Assembly (NCBI RefSeq): GCF_029433105.1
Contig: NZ_JARNTW010000016.1
Location: 1-64,000, forward strand
Origin: Runella sp. MFBS21
GTDB lineage: Bacteria; Bacteroidota; Bacteroidia; Cytophagales; Spirosomataceae
Length of the DNA stretch: 64,000 nucleotides
Reading direction: 5' to 3'
Both the position numbers and the translations under genes were made by a program. This document shows, one piece after another, positions 8,123 to 16,803 of the stretch. Each line of letters opens with the position of its first letter. Within the stretch, counting starts at the first letter, position 1. Under the pieces are notes generated by a model, which did not search any database, was not told the DNA's origin, and saw nothing but the letters and a program-made list of their open reading frames with translations.

Positions 8123-8959
8123 TCAGAAGGAATGAGAAACAGTAATTACCATCACAGCACCGGGGCCAGGCTCGCCGTAGCCTCCCGTCACAAGCAGTAC
8201 TTGACGCTCAGGCTGATATTCGATAAAACACAAATTACTTGTCAGAGGAAGCTGTGTATCAATACTAAACAACCACTCTCCTTGAGAATTTATAACTTGA
8301 ATAGCCTGCATCCCATAATGTGCCACCCAAAGATTACCTTGGGGGTCGAGGGCAAGGCCGTCGGGTAAATTTTGACTAATCACACCCGACGAATGTGTAG
8401 GCAAGTCAATAAATATCTCTGCCTTGGCTTTCACTATGCCCGGTTCGGCAAGTTCTACCCGCAAGATTCGGTTTTTATAACTCTCTGCTACGTATAAATA
8501 CCGCTCATCGTTTGATAACGCCAACCCATTGGCATATTCTATACCTCGCAGCACCACTTTTTCATCACCATCCGCCCCTTTGAAAAACACTTTACCATCG
8601 ATAAGCAAAGAATCCGTAAAATAGAGGTTATTTTTACTATCAAGAATAAGGTCATTGGGGGTATGGATTTTTTCGCCCGCAATTTGCTCCCTAACGGGCT
8701 CAGGCAGAGGCTTTCCATTGATATCAAAACGCAAAATCCCGCCTTGCTTACTATCACAAAACCAGTGCGAGCCGTCAGCTGCTATGGCCTGTCCATTAGG
8801 ACATACGGCAGTGGCCCATTGTATGGCTTCGCCTTGTTGGTCAACCTTTCCTATCCAGCCACCCGTCAAGGCCGTAAAAAAAAGATGGCCTTCCGAATCG
8901 ACGGCGGGTCCTTCGGTATAAAAAGGAAGATTAAATAATTTTTGGACTGTAATCTGCAT
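8123..8959 (-). CDS. SMP-30/gluconolactonase-like lactonase
   Basis: This 278-residue six-bladed beta-propeller belongs to the SMP-30/gluconolactonase/LRE family of metal-dependent sugar lactonases. Likely metal ligands are Glu in TEGPAV (about 15-20), Asn in TPND (about 96-99), Asn in YANGLALS and Asp in LPDGLALD. No signal peptide is visible, so it should act in the cytosol. It would hydrolyse a sugar lactone made by a dehydrogenase such as the SDR in the same operon. It starts 7 bp after the M81 gene stop and ends 6 bp before the kelch gene. Strictosidine-synthase-like members share this fold, so the reaction is not certain. Confidence 0.88.
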   Translation of the reverse strand: MQITVQKLFNLPFYTEGPAVDSEGHLFFTALTGGWIGKVDQQGEAIQWATAVCPNGQAIAADGSHWFCDSKQGGILRFDINGKPLPEPVREQIAGEKIHTPNDLILDSKNNLYFTDSLLIDGKVFFKGADGDEKVVLRGIEYANGLALSNDERYLYVAESYKNRILRVELAEPGIVKAKAEIFIDLPTHSSGVISQNLPDGLALDPQGNLWVAHYGMQAIQVINSQGEWLFSIDTQLPLTSNLCFIEYQPERQVLLVTGGYGEPGPGAVMVITVSHSF

Positions 8960-8966
8960 GACAAAA

Positions 8967-10439
8967 TCAGCTGAGGTCTTCGAATGGGTATAAGGGCTTG
9001 CGCCGACAATGATACGTAAAAAGGGTCATATCGGCTTGCGTTGCTCCGGGGGTATCCACTTGCACGATTGCAGGGCATACCGACGAATAGGCCGCAATGG
9101 GCGCATTGACGCCTTTGGCAATAATCGCCTCAAATGCAGCAGGTTCTAACCCAAAAGCGGTCATCTGACGTAGGCTATAGGGCGGCGTGCGACGCGCCGT
9201 AAGCATGAGTATATTACCTTGGTCGGTTTCGACGATAGCCGTATTGCCCATATTATAATTGACAAAACCGCCGTGTTTGGGAGTATCTTCTTTAAAAATC
9301 CCGTCTGACAATTGTCTTAAAGTAACATAGACATGCCATCTGCCTTGGGTAGTAGTCAAATCAAGCCCAAATCGCTCTCCCAAACTATGCTGAAAAGCCT
9401 CTTCTACGGCGGTATGATCGGCTAGGCACGTAAATACTTTGGCAAAAGATTTTTTTTCAAAAAACTCAATCAAATGAGTGCTATTGCCCAAAGAGCCCCC
9501 ACCTACATTGTCGCCCATGTCGAGCAGCAAAATGGGTTTGGGCAAATCAGACAATTGTTCATAAACCTCTTCAATGCCCGTTTTTTTTCCGTTGAAAAGA
9601 CTTTTTCGGCTCAATACATAGGCTGTAAGCTGCTCTGCTACTTCTTCTAATTGAGTTTCTTGCGTATCAAGCCCATTAGCGATGAGCAAAAAACTAGAAC
9701 CCATCTCAGGTACGTCTGCGTAAGGAAACCCTAACAACAAACTTGCATGAATCAGGTCATTTTCAGCCGCTTTTGCATTCATAAAAGCCAATAGGCTTTT
9801 GCAAGGGTCGTGCGAAGTATATTGCTGCTCAATACTAATCGCCAAGGGCAATTGTACTAATTTTTGGATAGGTTTTAACTTACCTCTCAGTGTTTCTACC
9901 ATCCAGCGCCCCGCCCGCAACCCCGTTGCGTATTGGTCGATGTGGGGATTAGTACCATATGCAGTGAGGGCGTTGGTAACCTTTGCCATCGCAGGACTCA
10001 CATTGGCATGAGGGTCGAGGGTTCCGATGATAGGCACATCAGTCCCCACTTTCTCACGCAGTTGGCCTAACCAATGCCCATCCATGTCAGGATATTTTTC
10101 CGACACTCCCGCTCCGTGGGGCACTACCACGTAGCCATCGAGGTGGCTCACTTGGGCGAGTGCATTCCACATTTGAGTGAGAATTGCTTCATACGTTTTA
10201 CCCGAAATGATACCTCCGGGAGTAGCCGCTACATATAGTATGGGCACTAGCTCCATATCTTCGGCCTCTGCCACGGCGTCTATTACCCCGCTTATTTCGT
10301 GATGAGCGCCACGGTACTCCGACAAAATCTGCTGTCCTTCAAGCCAATACCCATTTCGAAAATCATCGAGCGTGGTAGGCCGCTCGATGAAAGTGTTGGT
10401 TTCGTGATAAATCCCTAATAGGGCGATTCGCTTTTTCAT
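8967..10439 (-). CDS. M81 family metallopeptidase (MlrC-like)
   Basis: At 490 residues this has the full length of the M81 family, whose reference member MlrC (microcystinase C) cleaves small linear peptides of microcystin. Family hallmarks are the N-terminal GIYHETNTF (10-17), the LDPHANVS segment around residue 160, and LLDMGDNVGGGS around residue 313; His and Asp residues in these are the probable zinc ligands. There is no signal peptide, so it should be cytosolic. The start codon overlaps the RidA stop by 4 nt. In this operon it more likely opens an amide bond in an imported intermediate than degrades a toxin; this is inference. Confidence 0.9.
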   Translation of the reverse strand: MKKRIALLGIYHETNTFIERPTTLDDFRNGYWLEGQQILSEYRGAHHEISGVIDAVAEAEDMELVPILYVAATPGGIISGKTYEAILTQMWNALAQVSHLDGYVVVPHGAGVSEKYPDMDGHWLGQLREKVGTDVPIIGTLDPHANVSPAMAKVTNALTAYGTNPHIDQYATGLRAGRWMVETLRGKLKPIQKLVQLPLAISIEQQYTSHDPCKSLLAFMNAKAAENDLIHASLLLGFPYADVPEMGSSFLLIANGLDTQETQLEEVAEQLTAYVLSRKSLFNGKKTGIEEVYEQLSDLPKPILLLDMGDNVGGGSLGNSTHLIEFFEKKSFAKVFTCLADHTAVEEAFQHSLGERFGLDLTTTQGRWHVYVTLRQLSDGIFKEDTPKHGGFVNYNMGNTAIVETDQGNILMLTARRTPPYSLRQMTAFGLEPAAFEAIIAKGVNAPIAAYSSVCPAIVQVDTPGATQADMTLFTYHCRRKPLYPFEDLS

Positions 10440-10816
10440 AACGCAATGACCGCATCTACCTCAAATTTTAGAATATCTCCCAAACACCCTATGAGAGTAG
10501 TACGAGCAGGAAAGGGCGCACTGAAATACTCGCGATAAATGGCATTGAATTCGGCCAAGTATTCCTGTTTACCCACATAATTTCGTACCTGAACGGCATT
10601 GTCAAGGGTAGTTCCAGCCGCTTCGGCAATGCGTTTTAGATTATCAAATGACCGGCGGCACTCTCCTTCAAAGGTATCAGTGACGATGTTGCCTTTGTCA
10701 TCGACCGAAGCTTGGCCTGAAATATAAAGATAACCGCCAGAAATAATACCCGGCGAAAAAGGCAAATGACTTTGAGGAACGTCGCTTCCTGTGATTGGTT
10801 GTTTTTTGGTGCTCAT
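10436..10816 (-). CDS. RidA family enamine/imine deaminase
   Basis: This 126-residue protein is a full-length RidA (YjgF/YER057c/UK114) member, a trimeric cytosolic enzyme that hydrolyses reactive enamines or imines released by PLP-dependent dehydratases. The SGQ segment near residue 34, the conserved Arg in PARTTL near 104-109 and Glu in FEVDAV near the C-terminus fit the active-site pattern. It overlaps the genes on both sides by 4 nt, so translation is coupled. A threonine-synthase-like PLP enzyme in the same operon is a natural source of the enamine. The divergence from housekeeping RidA suggests a pathway-specific copy. Confidence 0.92.
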   Translation of the reverse strand: MSTKKQPITGSDVPQSHLPFSPGIISGGYLYISGQASVDDKGNIVTDTFEGECRRSFDNLKRIAEAAGTTLDNAVQVRNYVGKQEYLAEFNAIYREYFSAPFPARTTLIGCLGDILKFEVDAVIAL

Positions 10817-11457
10817 AATACTCCGTATTTTAAATAGGCTTCAGTGGCCTTCATTCCATTTTTAATCTCATCTCTGGTAATATTTTCAGCCGAAACTTTG
10901 GCCAAGGCCGCTTTGATCACTTCCTCTTCTATGGCTTTGGGAATCACCACAATCCCGTCTTCATCAGCCATTACAATGTCGCCGGGCGCAAACCGAACGC
11001 CGTCGATTTCTACGGGCACATCTATATCAACTACCCGTTGGCGATTTTGACTATCATAAGGATTGCGAGCCGTCGCAAATACTGGAAACGCCATTTCTCG
11101 CATTTTGGCAATGTCCCGAATCGCTCCGTGAACAATCACCCCTACGCAGCCACTATTGCGAGCTGCCGTAGAAAGCAACTCTCCCCAAATCCCTGAGCGC
11201 TCCGAGCCTCCCGCTGCCGCAATTAGTATATCATCGGGTTGGCAGCTATCAACGGCTTTTAGCTCTAGTTCATAAGGGTTGGAATCGGTATGATACATAT
11301 CGGCCCAAAGCGTAGTTTTACAACGTCCCATGATTTTGTTAATACCCGTATAAGGCGTAAACGCAATCCGCGTAGCCTGATGCGTATAGCCCATTTGGTC
11401 CAATACATCCGAAATAACGGCTACGTACAACTGATTTTTGAGTTCTTCGAAATTCAT
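10813..11457 (-). CDS. RraA-type aldolase
   Basis: This 214-residue protein belongs to the RraA/HMG aldolase family, related to 4-hydroxy-4-methyl-2-oxoglutarate aldolases and oxaloacetate decarboxylases; family members were once misnamed menaquinone methyltransferases. The GGSERSGIWGELLS loop and the HGAIRDI motif (Arg-Asp pair that binds pyruvate and Mg2+) are conserved. It most likely cleaves or decarboxylates a 2-oxo acid in the cytosol. Its stop overlaps the RidA start by 4 nt. A second aldolase-type enzyme (NanA/DHDPS-like) occurs in the same operon, so the pathway may have two C-C cleavages. Confidence 0.9.
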   Translation of the reverse strand: MNFEELKNQLYVAVISDVLDQMGYTHQATRIAFTPYTGINKIMGRCKTTLWADMYHTDSNPYELELKAVDSCQPDDILIAAAGGSERSGIWGELLSTAARNSGCVGVIVHGAIRDIAKMREMAFPVFATARNPYDSQNRQRVVDIDVPVEIDGVRFAPGDIVMADEDGIVVIPKAIEEEVIKAALAKVSAENITRDEIKNGMKATEAYLKYGVL

Positions 11458-11568
11458 GTAAATCTGTTAAGTGGCAAGCCACTGCTAATTGTTAATTATC
11501 ATTTATCCTTTAATAAATCGTAGGTTAATCCCCTTAAAATGACCCGTAAAGAGGGACAACATTTTCAT

Positions 11569-12819
11569 CTAAGCTTCTTTTTCGTCGATAACATGCGCTG
11601 TTAGGTAAAGTCGATATAGGAGAAAAACACAAATCAACAATACGACCGTCGCTCCCCGAAACAGTATGCTCAAATCTAAGTGAGCGTCACGAACAGCCCC
11701 GCCAGCGTAGATACCAATACCGCCGATAATACACGAAAGCATATTGATGATGCCATAACCCGTAGCTCGATAACGGCGATCCACAATCATGCACAAAATA
11801 GGCATCATGTTGGCATCCAAAAAAGTACGCGTAAAAGCATAAATGGTAAAGCCCGCGATCGCCAATCCAAAAACGGAAGTGCTTGCCGCAATGAAAACAG
11901 CAGGCGCCGCAATGGTTAGTCCAATCATAGGAACCAATATCCTTCCTTTAGGATTCTGACGACTGAAGCGGTCGGCCAAATAGCCTCCTACTAGCACCCC
12001 AAACAAAGAAGCGGGGTGAAAATAGGCAGTGGCGTACATACCTGCTACACTTTGGGTAAGTCCAAAATGCTCTTGATAATAGGTCGGAAGCCAACCCACA
12101 ATCATCCACGTGACAACTCCTGCTATTCCCCAAAAGGTCAACGCTAGCCAATAGCCTCGGTTACTAAACAAAACACTAATGGCGTCTTTGAGCCCAATAG
12201 CAGAGGTAGTTTCAGAAATCGCGTTTTCGACTGTAGTGTCTTCTTTGCGGTCTTTGAGCGAAAAAGTGAGCAGTATCGCGTACACAATTCCGATGATGCC
12301 AAAAACCAAAAAGACGTAATTCCAAGTACGGTCTTCGGCAAGCCAACCACCAACAAACCCCAAACTTTGGCCAATCATGATACCACTCATGTGGATACCC
12401 GTAGCCAAGGAGCGACTACTCCCTCGGTGATAATCACTGATTAATGCCAAGGCCGCCGGGATGTAGCAGGCTTCGCTGATACCCATCAAAGCGCGCGTTA
12501 AGAGCAATTCTTCGAAAGTCGATACGTAGGCGGTCATCCACGTGACCAACGACCACACAAACAAACTCCCGATGATGACGCGACTACGATTGAAGCGGTC
12601 GGCGAGATAACCCGCTAAGGGACTTAGCAAGCCGTACACCCAAAGAAACAACGAAGTCAGCAAGCCAAATTGGGATTCGCTCATGGGAATAGAACTCATG
12701 ATAGACCCCCTCATGGTGGTAATCATCATTCGATCGAGGTAATTGAGACAGCCTACTACACAAAGCAAGCCCACAATTACCCAAGGATATACAGAGGAAA
12801 GAAAAGATACTTTTTTCAT
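11569..12819 (-). CDS. MFS transporter
   Basis: This 416-residue inner-membrane protein has about 12 hydrophobic helices and the major facilitator signature after TM2 (GYLADRFNRSRVIIG, about residues 71-85), repeated in the second half (GGYLADRFSRQNPKGR). The N-terminal NYLDRMMI segment resembles anion:cation symporter-type (ACS) MFS carriers for sugar acids. In the operon it is the only inner-membrane transporter, so it should carry the periplasmic product across the inner membrane, driven by a proton or sodium gradient. About 110 bp separate it from the RraA gene downstream; it begins 17 bp after the PLP-enzyme stop. Confidence 0.9.
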   Translation of the reverse strand: MKKVSFLSSVYPWVIVGLLCVVGCLNYLDRMMITTMRGSIMSSIPMSESQFGLLTSLFLWVYGLLSPLAGYLADRFNRSRVIIGSLFVWSLVTWMTAYVSTFEELLLTRALMGISEACYIPAALALISDYHRGSSRSLATGIHMSGIMIGQSLGFVGGWLAEDRTWNYVFLVFGIIGIVYAILLTFSLKDRKEDTTVENAISETTSAIGLKDAISVLFSNRGYWLALTFWGIAGVVTWMIVGWLPTYYQEHFGLTQSVAGMYATAYFHPASLFGVLVGGYLADRFSRQNPKGRILVPMIGLTIAAPAVFIAASTSVFGLAIAGFTIYAFTRTFLDANMMPILCMIVDRRYRATGYGIINMLSCIIGGIGIYAGGAVRDAHLDLSILFRGATVVLLICVFLLYRLYLTAHVIDEKEA

Positions 12820-12836
12820 AATGATGTAATAAGGTA

Positions 12837-13919
12837 TTACTCAAAATGTTGTTGAATAGCCGCAACACAATCAGCAACACCCATAGTGGATATGGCCGGA
12901 AGGCCGAAATTTCGTTCTACTGCACTCATGTCTTTGAAACCACTACCCGTCACAGGGCAAACAACCACGTCGGTGGGAGCGATTTCGCCCAATCGAAGCG
13001 CTTTGACAACTCCCGCCAAAGCCACTGCTCCCGCAGGTTCGCCAAAAACCCCTTCTGTTTGAGCCAATTGGCGATGCCATTCAAATACCTCAGCATCACT
13101 AACAGTATAGCCATTACCGCCTAGTTGTCGGCAGTTTTCGATTACTTGGTCTCCATCAATGACATTGGCTACTTGCAAGCCACTCACAAGGGTTGTAGAG
13201 TATCCGACAGGCGTAGCCTTATCACGTCCCTGACGTAAGGCCGACGCAATCGTGTCATTGCCTTCGGGCTGTACACAATGTACGCGGGTGGCAAGTCCTG
13301 CCGACAACACACCTCGGGTAATAGCGAGCGTCAAGCCCCCACCTCCTGCGGGCGAGAAGATATGTGTCGGAGCAGCGGGAAGTTGTTCGGCAATTTCATA
13401 AACCAACGTCTGTACGCCTTGCATAGCCGCCGGGCAATAACGAAACGCGCTAATAGGAAGCGGTAAATCAGATTTTTGACAAATAATAGCCAATTCAGCA
13501 AAGACTTGCTCCGTGACTGACGCACTTTTTCCAAAATCTTTAACCATCAATATCTCAGCACCATAGAGTTGCATTTGTTTGATTTTGGGCAAGGGAGCGC
13601 CGTCAACCACCACCACAATACACACAATCCCCGCCGCCGCACAATAAGCAGCCAAGGCAGCGCCTGTATTTCCGCTTGAAGTAGCAATACATACTTTTTG
13701 ACCTGCCGCCTGCATTTGACTGACTAGTACTGCCGCAAAACGGTCTTTGTAAGAGCCTGTTGGGTTGAGGTTTTCGGTTTTAAAATACAAGGCTTCAAGA
13801 CCTAGTTGCTTGCCAATGTACTTAGATTTCACCAACGGGGTTTGTCCTTCACCCAAAAACACGCGATGCGCTTCGGGGATAGCGGGTAAGTACGCGGCAT
13901 AATTCCAGATGGTTTTCAA
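12837..13919 (-). CDS. Threonine-synthase-like PLP enzyme
   Basis: This 360-residue fold-type II PLP enzyme has the lysine that binds PLP in NPTGSYKDR (K58) and the phosphate loop SSGNTGAA (81-88), plus a GGGGLT motif. The closest families are threonine synthase and threonine/diaminopropionate dehydratase-type enzymes. Gene context favours a beta-elimination or replacement step on an amino acid intermediate rather than threonine biosynthesis, because RidA, which clears enamines from such reactions, is in the same operon. Its start overlaps the SDR stop by 4 nt. The reaction is inferred; homoserine phosphate use cannot be excluded. Confidence 0.85.
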   Translation of the reverse strand: MKTIWNYAAYLPAIPEAHRVFLGEGQTPLVKSKYIGKQLGLEALYFKTENLNPTGSYKDRFAAVLVSQMQAAGQKVCIATSSGNTGAALAAYCAAAGIVCIVVVVDGAPLPKIKQMQLYGAEILMVKDFGKSASVTEQVFAELAIICQKSDLPLPISAFRYCPAAMQGVQTLVYEIAEQLPAAPTHIFSPAGGGGLTLAITRGVLSAGLATRVHCVQPEGNDTIASALRQGRDKATPVGYSTTLVSGLQVANVIDGDQVIENCRQLGGNGYTVSDAEVFEWHRQLAQTEGVFGEPAGAVALAGVVKALRLGEIAPTDVVVCPVTGSGFKDMSAVERNFGLPAISTMGVADCVAAIQQHFE

Positions 13920-14725
13920 AATTCGTTGGGCAGTTGGAGTTTTTTAATAGAATATTTATTGAAATTGAAATGAAACCCACCATCAACGGGCAAGGTTGTA
14001 CCAGTGATATAAGCGGCACTATCAGAAATCGCCCAGCGAATCACTTCGGCAATTTCTTGGGGCGATGCGCCGCGACCCAATGGCACAAAATCGGTCATTT
14101 CGTCAATTAGCTTTTGGCTAATGTCATTGCCTTCGTCATTTTTATAATCACGGCTCAAGGGCGTTTCGACCAAACCGGGCGCAATGCCCAGTACTCTGAT
14201 TCCGCTACGCCCGTAAGTCGTGGCAGTTTCTTGGGTCAAACTTTCCAAACCTCCTTTGGCCGCAATGTAGGCAGGTCCCATACCCGAAGGGCGATGAGCC
14301 ATCACGCTCGACACATTCACAATGACCCCCGAACGGCCTTGCTGCTCCATGTTTTCGGCCACCCATTTGGTCAAAAAAGCGGGGGCGGTTAAACATACTT
14401 TCAAGGTACGCTCCCATGTTTCCACTTGCATGGTACGCAGACTTTCTAAGGTACGCCAAGCCGCATTGTTGATAAGCACATCAATCTGCCCCCAAGTTTC
14501 AATCGTTGATTTCACTATGTGTTGGAGAAAATCTGCTTCGGCCAAATCCCCCACTAAAAGGAGTGTTTGGGTATGTTTTTGCAACACTTCGTCGAGTTGT
14601 GTAAGTCGCTCGGCGTCGGTATCAACCAGCGAAAGACAAAAACCTTCCTCCGCCAAAACACTGGCGGTGGCACTACCAATCCCGCCAGCTGCGCCAGTGA
14701 TAATAGCCACTTTTTTAGGATTCAT
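13916..14725 (-). CDS. SDR family oxidoreductase
   Basis: This 269-residue classical SDR has TGAAGGIG at 10-17, NNAA at the usual NNAG position (86-89), and the catalytic Tyr153/Lys157 in YIAAK. The C-terminal AAYITGTTLPVDGGF segment is typical. An Asp after beta-2 (LVDTD) suggests NAD(H). I choose the ATG at 14725; a TTG three codons upstream is less likely. The start overlaps the deacylase stop by 11 nt, and its own stop overlaps the next gene by 4 nt. In the pathway it may oxidise a sugar to a lactone for the SMP-30 enzyme; that is inference. Confidence 0.9.
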   Translation of the reverse strand: MNPKKVAIITGAAGGIGSATASVLAEEGFCLSLVDTDAERLTQLDEVLQKHTQTLLLVGDLAEADFLQHIVKSTIETWGQIDVLINNAAWRTLESLRTMQVETWERTLKVCLTAPAFLTKWVAENMEQQGRSGVIVNVSSVMAHRPSGMGPAYIAAKGGLESLTQETATTYGRSGIRVLGIAPGLVETPLSRDYKNDEGNDISQKLIDEMTDFVPLGRGASPQEIAEVIRWAISDSAAYITGTTLPVDGGFHFNFNKYSIKKLQLPNEF

Positions 14726-15644
14726 AAATAACAATTTTTCCGGGTTGAGTAATGGGTAAAATCCCTCCTAACGCGTCGCCTTTTTGCACTTTAATCAACG
14801 CCCTTTTTAGAAAAGCCAAGCCGTCTTTGTCACAAAACACCTCCGTCTGTAGCCCACTCATGGGATCTACTACATACCCCCACCGTTCTCCTTTTTTGAC
14901 AAACTCTCCGATGACTTTTTCTCCTACAAAAAAGCCATCCGTAGGCGCGGGAAGCATGGCTTGCAGGTAGCCTGACAAAACCCGATGGTCTTCTACCCAA
15001 AAGACGGGTTCTTCAAAAACAGGGGTAGCTTTATTTTCTATCATTTCTAGCCAAGAAAGGATATTCAAAAAGGCATTTTGATAGGCTTCTGCGACCTGTG
15101 GCCGAAAATTGGTTCCTCCGCCATATTCAAGATAAATGGCCGGAACCCCTGCATCGCGGGCAATCGACAAAGTGCGACCTTCGGGAGTAGGCTCGGTGCC
15201 CCATACAATCGGCAACTGACACGCTTTTGCCATAGTCCGCTGGCATTCAAGCACAAAAGAGTCAGAATGAAGCATATATCCTGCTAAGGCCGCAATGTCA
15301 AACATCACTCCACCGGTGTGCATATCGACCAAATAATCGGCTTGTCGAATCAACTGACTTACTTCGTCGGCTATGCGTTCCGTAATGCTTCCGTCGGGCG
15401 AACCAGGACAAGTACGGGCTAAATCCAATCCGTCTTCTCCGCAGCGGCTACCATTGCGAAATGCACTTTCATTGGCCGTGGGAACAATCGTAACCGAGCC
15501 TTTATGGAGTAGTTTGGATACGATTTCTTTCAAAACCAATACCGCCTTCATAGGCTCATACTCATCTCCATGCACGCCCGCTATCAACAAAACGTGAGGG
15601 CCACTTTGAGCGGATTTTAAAGTATATGACTGAACAAGATTCAT
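14715..15644 (-). CDS. Aspartoacylase/succinylglutamate desuccinylase-like deacylase
   Basis: This 309-residue cytosolic enzyme belongs to the AstE/AspA branch of the M14 zinc carboxypeptidase clan, which removes acyl groups from amino acids. Zinc ligands are visible as HxxE in GVHGDEYE and His in DMHTGG, the substrate-binding Arg lies in LDLARTCPG, and the catalytic Glu is in YLEYGGG. The C-terminal part has a barrel-like domain (about 215-305) as in DoeB/N-alpha-acetyl-diaminobutyrate deacetylases. I use the ATG at 15644 rather than the TTG four codons upstream. It lies between sialidase-like genes and the SDR, and probably deacylates an imported acyl amino compound. Confidence 0.85.
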   Translation of the reverse strand: MNLVQSYTLKSAQSGPHVLLIAGVHGDEYEPMKAVLVLKEIVSKLLHKGSVTIVPTANESAFRNGSRCGEDGLDLARTCPGSPDGSITERIADEVSQLIRQADYLVDMHTGGVMFDIAALAGYMLHSDSFVLECQRTMAKACQLPIVWGTEPTPEGRTLSIARDAGVPAIYLEYGGGTNFRPQVAEAYQNAFLNILSWLEMIENKATPVFEEPVFWVEDHRVLSGYLQAMLPAPTDGFFVGEKVIGEFVKKGERWGYVVDPMSGLQTEVFCDKDGLAFLKRALIKVQKGDALGGILPITQPGKIVIYES

Positions 15645-15658
15645 CACAGAAAACAATA

Positions 15659-16780
15659 CTATTGATACAGCGATTTGATGCTCATTTTACGAATATTGAC
15701 TACCGACAAGTGGGTTTTGGCCGCCTGACTTCCCGCACAATAAGCCAACAATACATCTTTGCCTTTAAAATGAATAGCCGTGTAGCAATACCAGCCGTCA
15801 GGGTCGGTTTCGATGTTTTTGATATGTTGCCAAGTTTTGCCTTCATCGCGCGAAACTGCAATGGTCAGCGGTGTACGTTTGCCCCAACGACCGCCTTCTT
15901 CCGATTTTTTATTGTTATTCCAGACCATCAACAAATCGCCCGTGGAAGGAATACGCGCCATTGAAGCAGGCGAAAGGGGCGAGAGAATATCGCTCGGTTT
16001 AATAGGGCTCCACGTTTGACCTCGGTCTTCGGAAAAACTAAGCTCCTGGAATCCACTATCGGCCCGAATAAACATCATGATTTTACCGTCTTTCAGCTCT
16101 ACGAGCCCCGGTTCTTGCGTGATTGTAGGAGCAGGATTGGGTACCGCAGGGCTAGAAGTCCACGTTTTGCCGTTGTCGTCTGAGTAATAACTAAAAAGTG
16201 TGGCCCGATTTTGCCAAGCCGTTTCGGGCGTACGATGTAGAGCGACCGCCATGAGCAATCGTCCATTTTTAAGTTGAATCACGCGGTTGTTGTTCAATAC
16301 AAAATAGCCTTTTTTGTCAGTAATACAAGGAATGGGTTCGCTCCAAGTCTGCGCCTCGTCGGTCGAAATACGCATCAGCGGGATACAATCCATTTCGGAG
16401 TTTTTCTTCAAATAAAACAAGGCAATTTTCCCATTTTTTAGCCTCAACAACGATACCGACATCACATTCATATCTCCTTCGCGGTCCACAATCAGGCGGT
16501 CGGAAGAAGACCAAGTTTTGCCACCGTCGTCGGAAACACGCCCCGCCAAATAAGCAGGTGCATGGTCGCTGGTAGATTTGCCTGTATAATGCGAATAGAC
16601 AAAGAGAATTTTGCCGTTTTTCAACGTAATAAAATCCCCTTCACTATTTCGTGGATTGTTTTCTCCGGGACGAAGTTGTAAAGTCACAGCAGGGTCTGTC
16701 TGACCTAGCGCTGTTGCCGTAAATCCAATCACAGCCCACAAAAGGGGAATTAATAAGCGATAAATTCGAAAATAAGTCAT
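15659..16780 (-). CDS. BNR/Asp-box sialidase-like protein 1
   Basis: This 373-residue exported protein has a signal peptide ending near ATALGQT and a six-bladed propeller with Asp boxes: SDDGGKTWSS, STDEAQTWSE, SDDNGKTWTS, SEDRGQTWSP and SRDEGKTWQH. The fold is that of exo-sialidases (BNR_2). The classical F/YRIP motif is replaced by NPRNSEGDFITL near residue 40, a different subfamily, so sialidase activity is not proven. It is closely related to the next gene upstream (16804-17922), pointing to tandem duplication. It lies 14 bp before the deacylase gene. In the periplasm it may release a terminal acidic sugar. Confidence 0.83.
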   Translation of the reverse strand: MTYFRIYRLLIPLLWAVIGFTATALGQTDPAVTLQLRPGENNPRNSEGDFITLKNGKILFVYSHYTGKSTSDHAPAYLAGRVSDDGGKTWSSSDRLIVDREGDMNVMSVSLLRLKNGKIALFYLKKNSEMDCIPLMRISTDEAQTWSEPIPCITDKKGYFVLNNNRVIQLKNGRLLMAVALHRTPETAWQNRATLFSYYSDDNGKTWTSSPAVPNPAPTITQEPGLVELKDGKIMMFIRADSGFQELSFSEDRGQTWSPIKPSDILSPLSPASMARIPSTGDLLMVWNNNKKSEEGGRWGKRTPLTIAVSRDEGKTWQHIKNIETDPDGWYCYTAIHFKGKDVLLAYCAGSQAAKTHLSVVNIRKMSIKSLYQ

Positions 16781-16803
16781 GGGTTTAGGAATACTTAAAA
16801 GAG

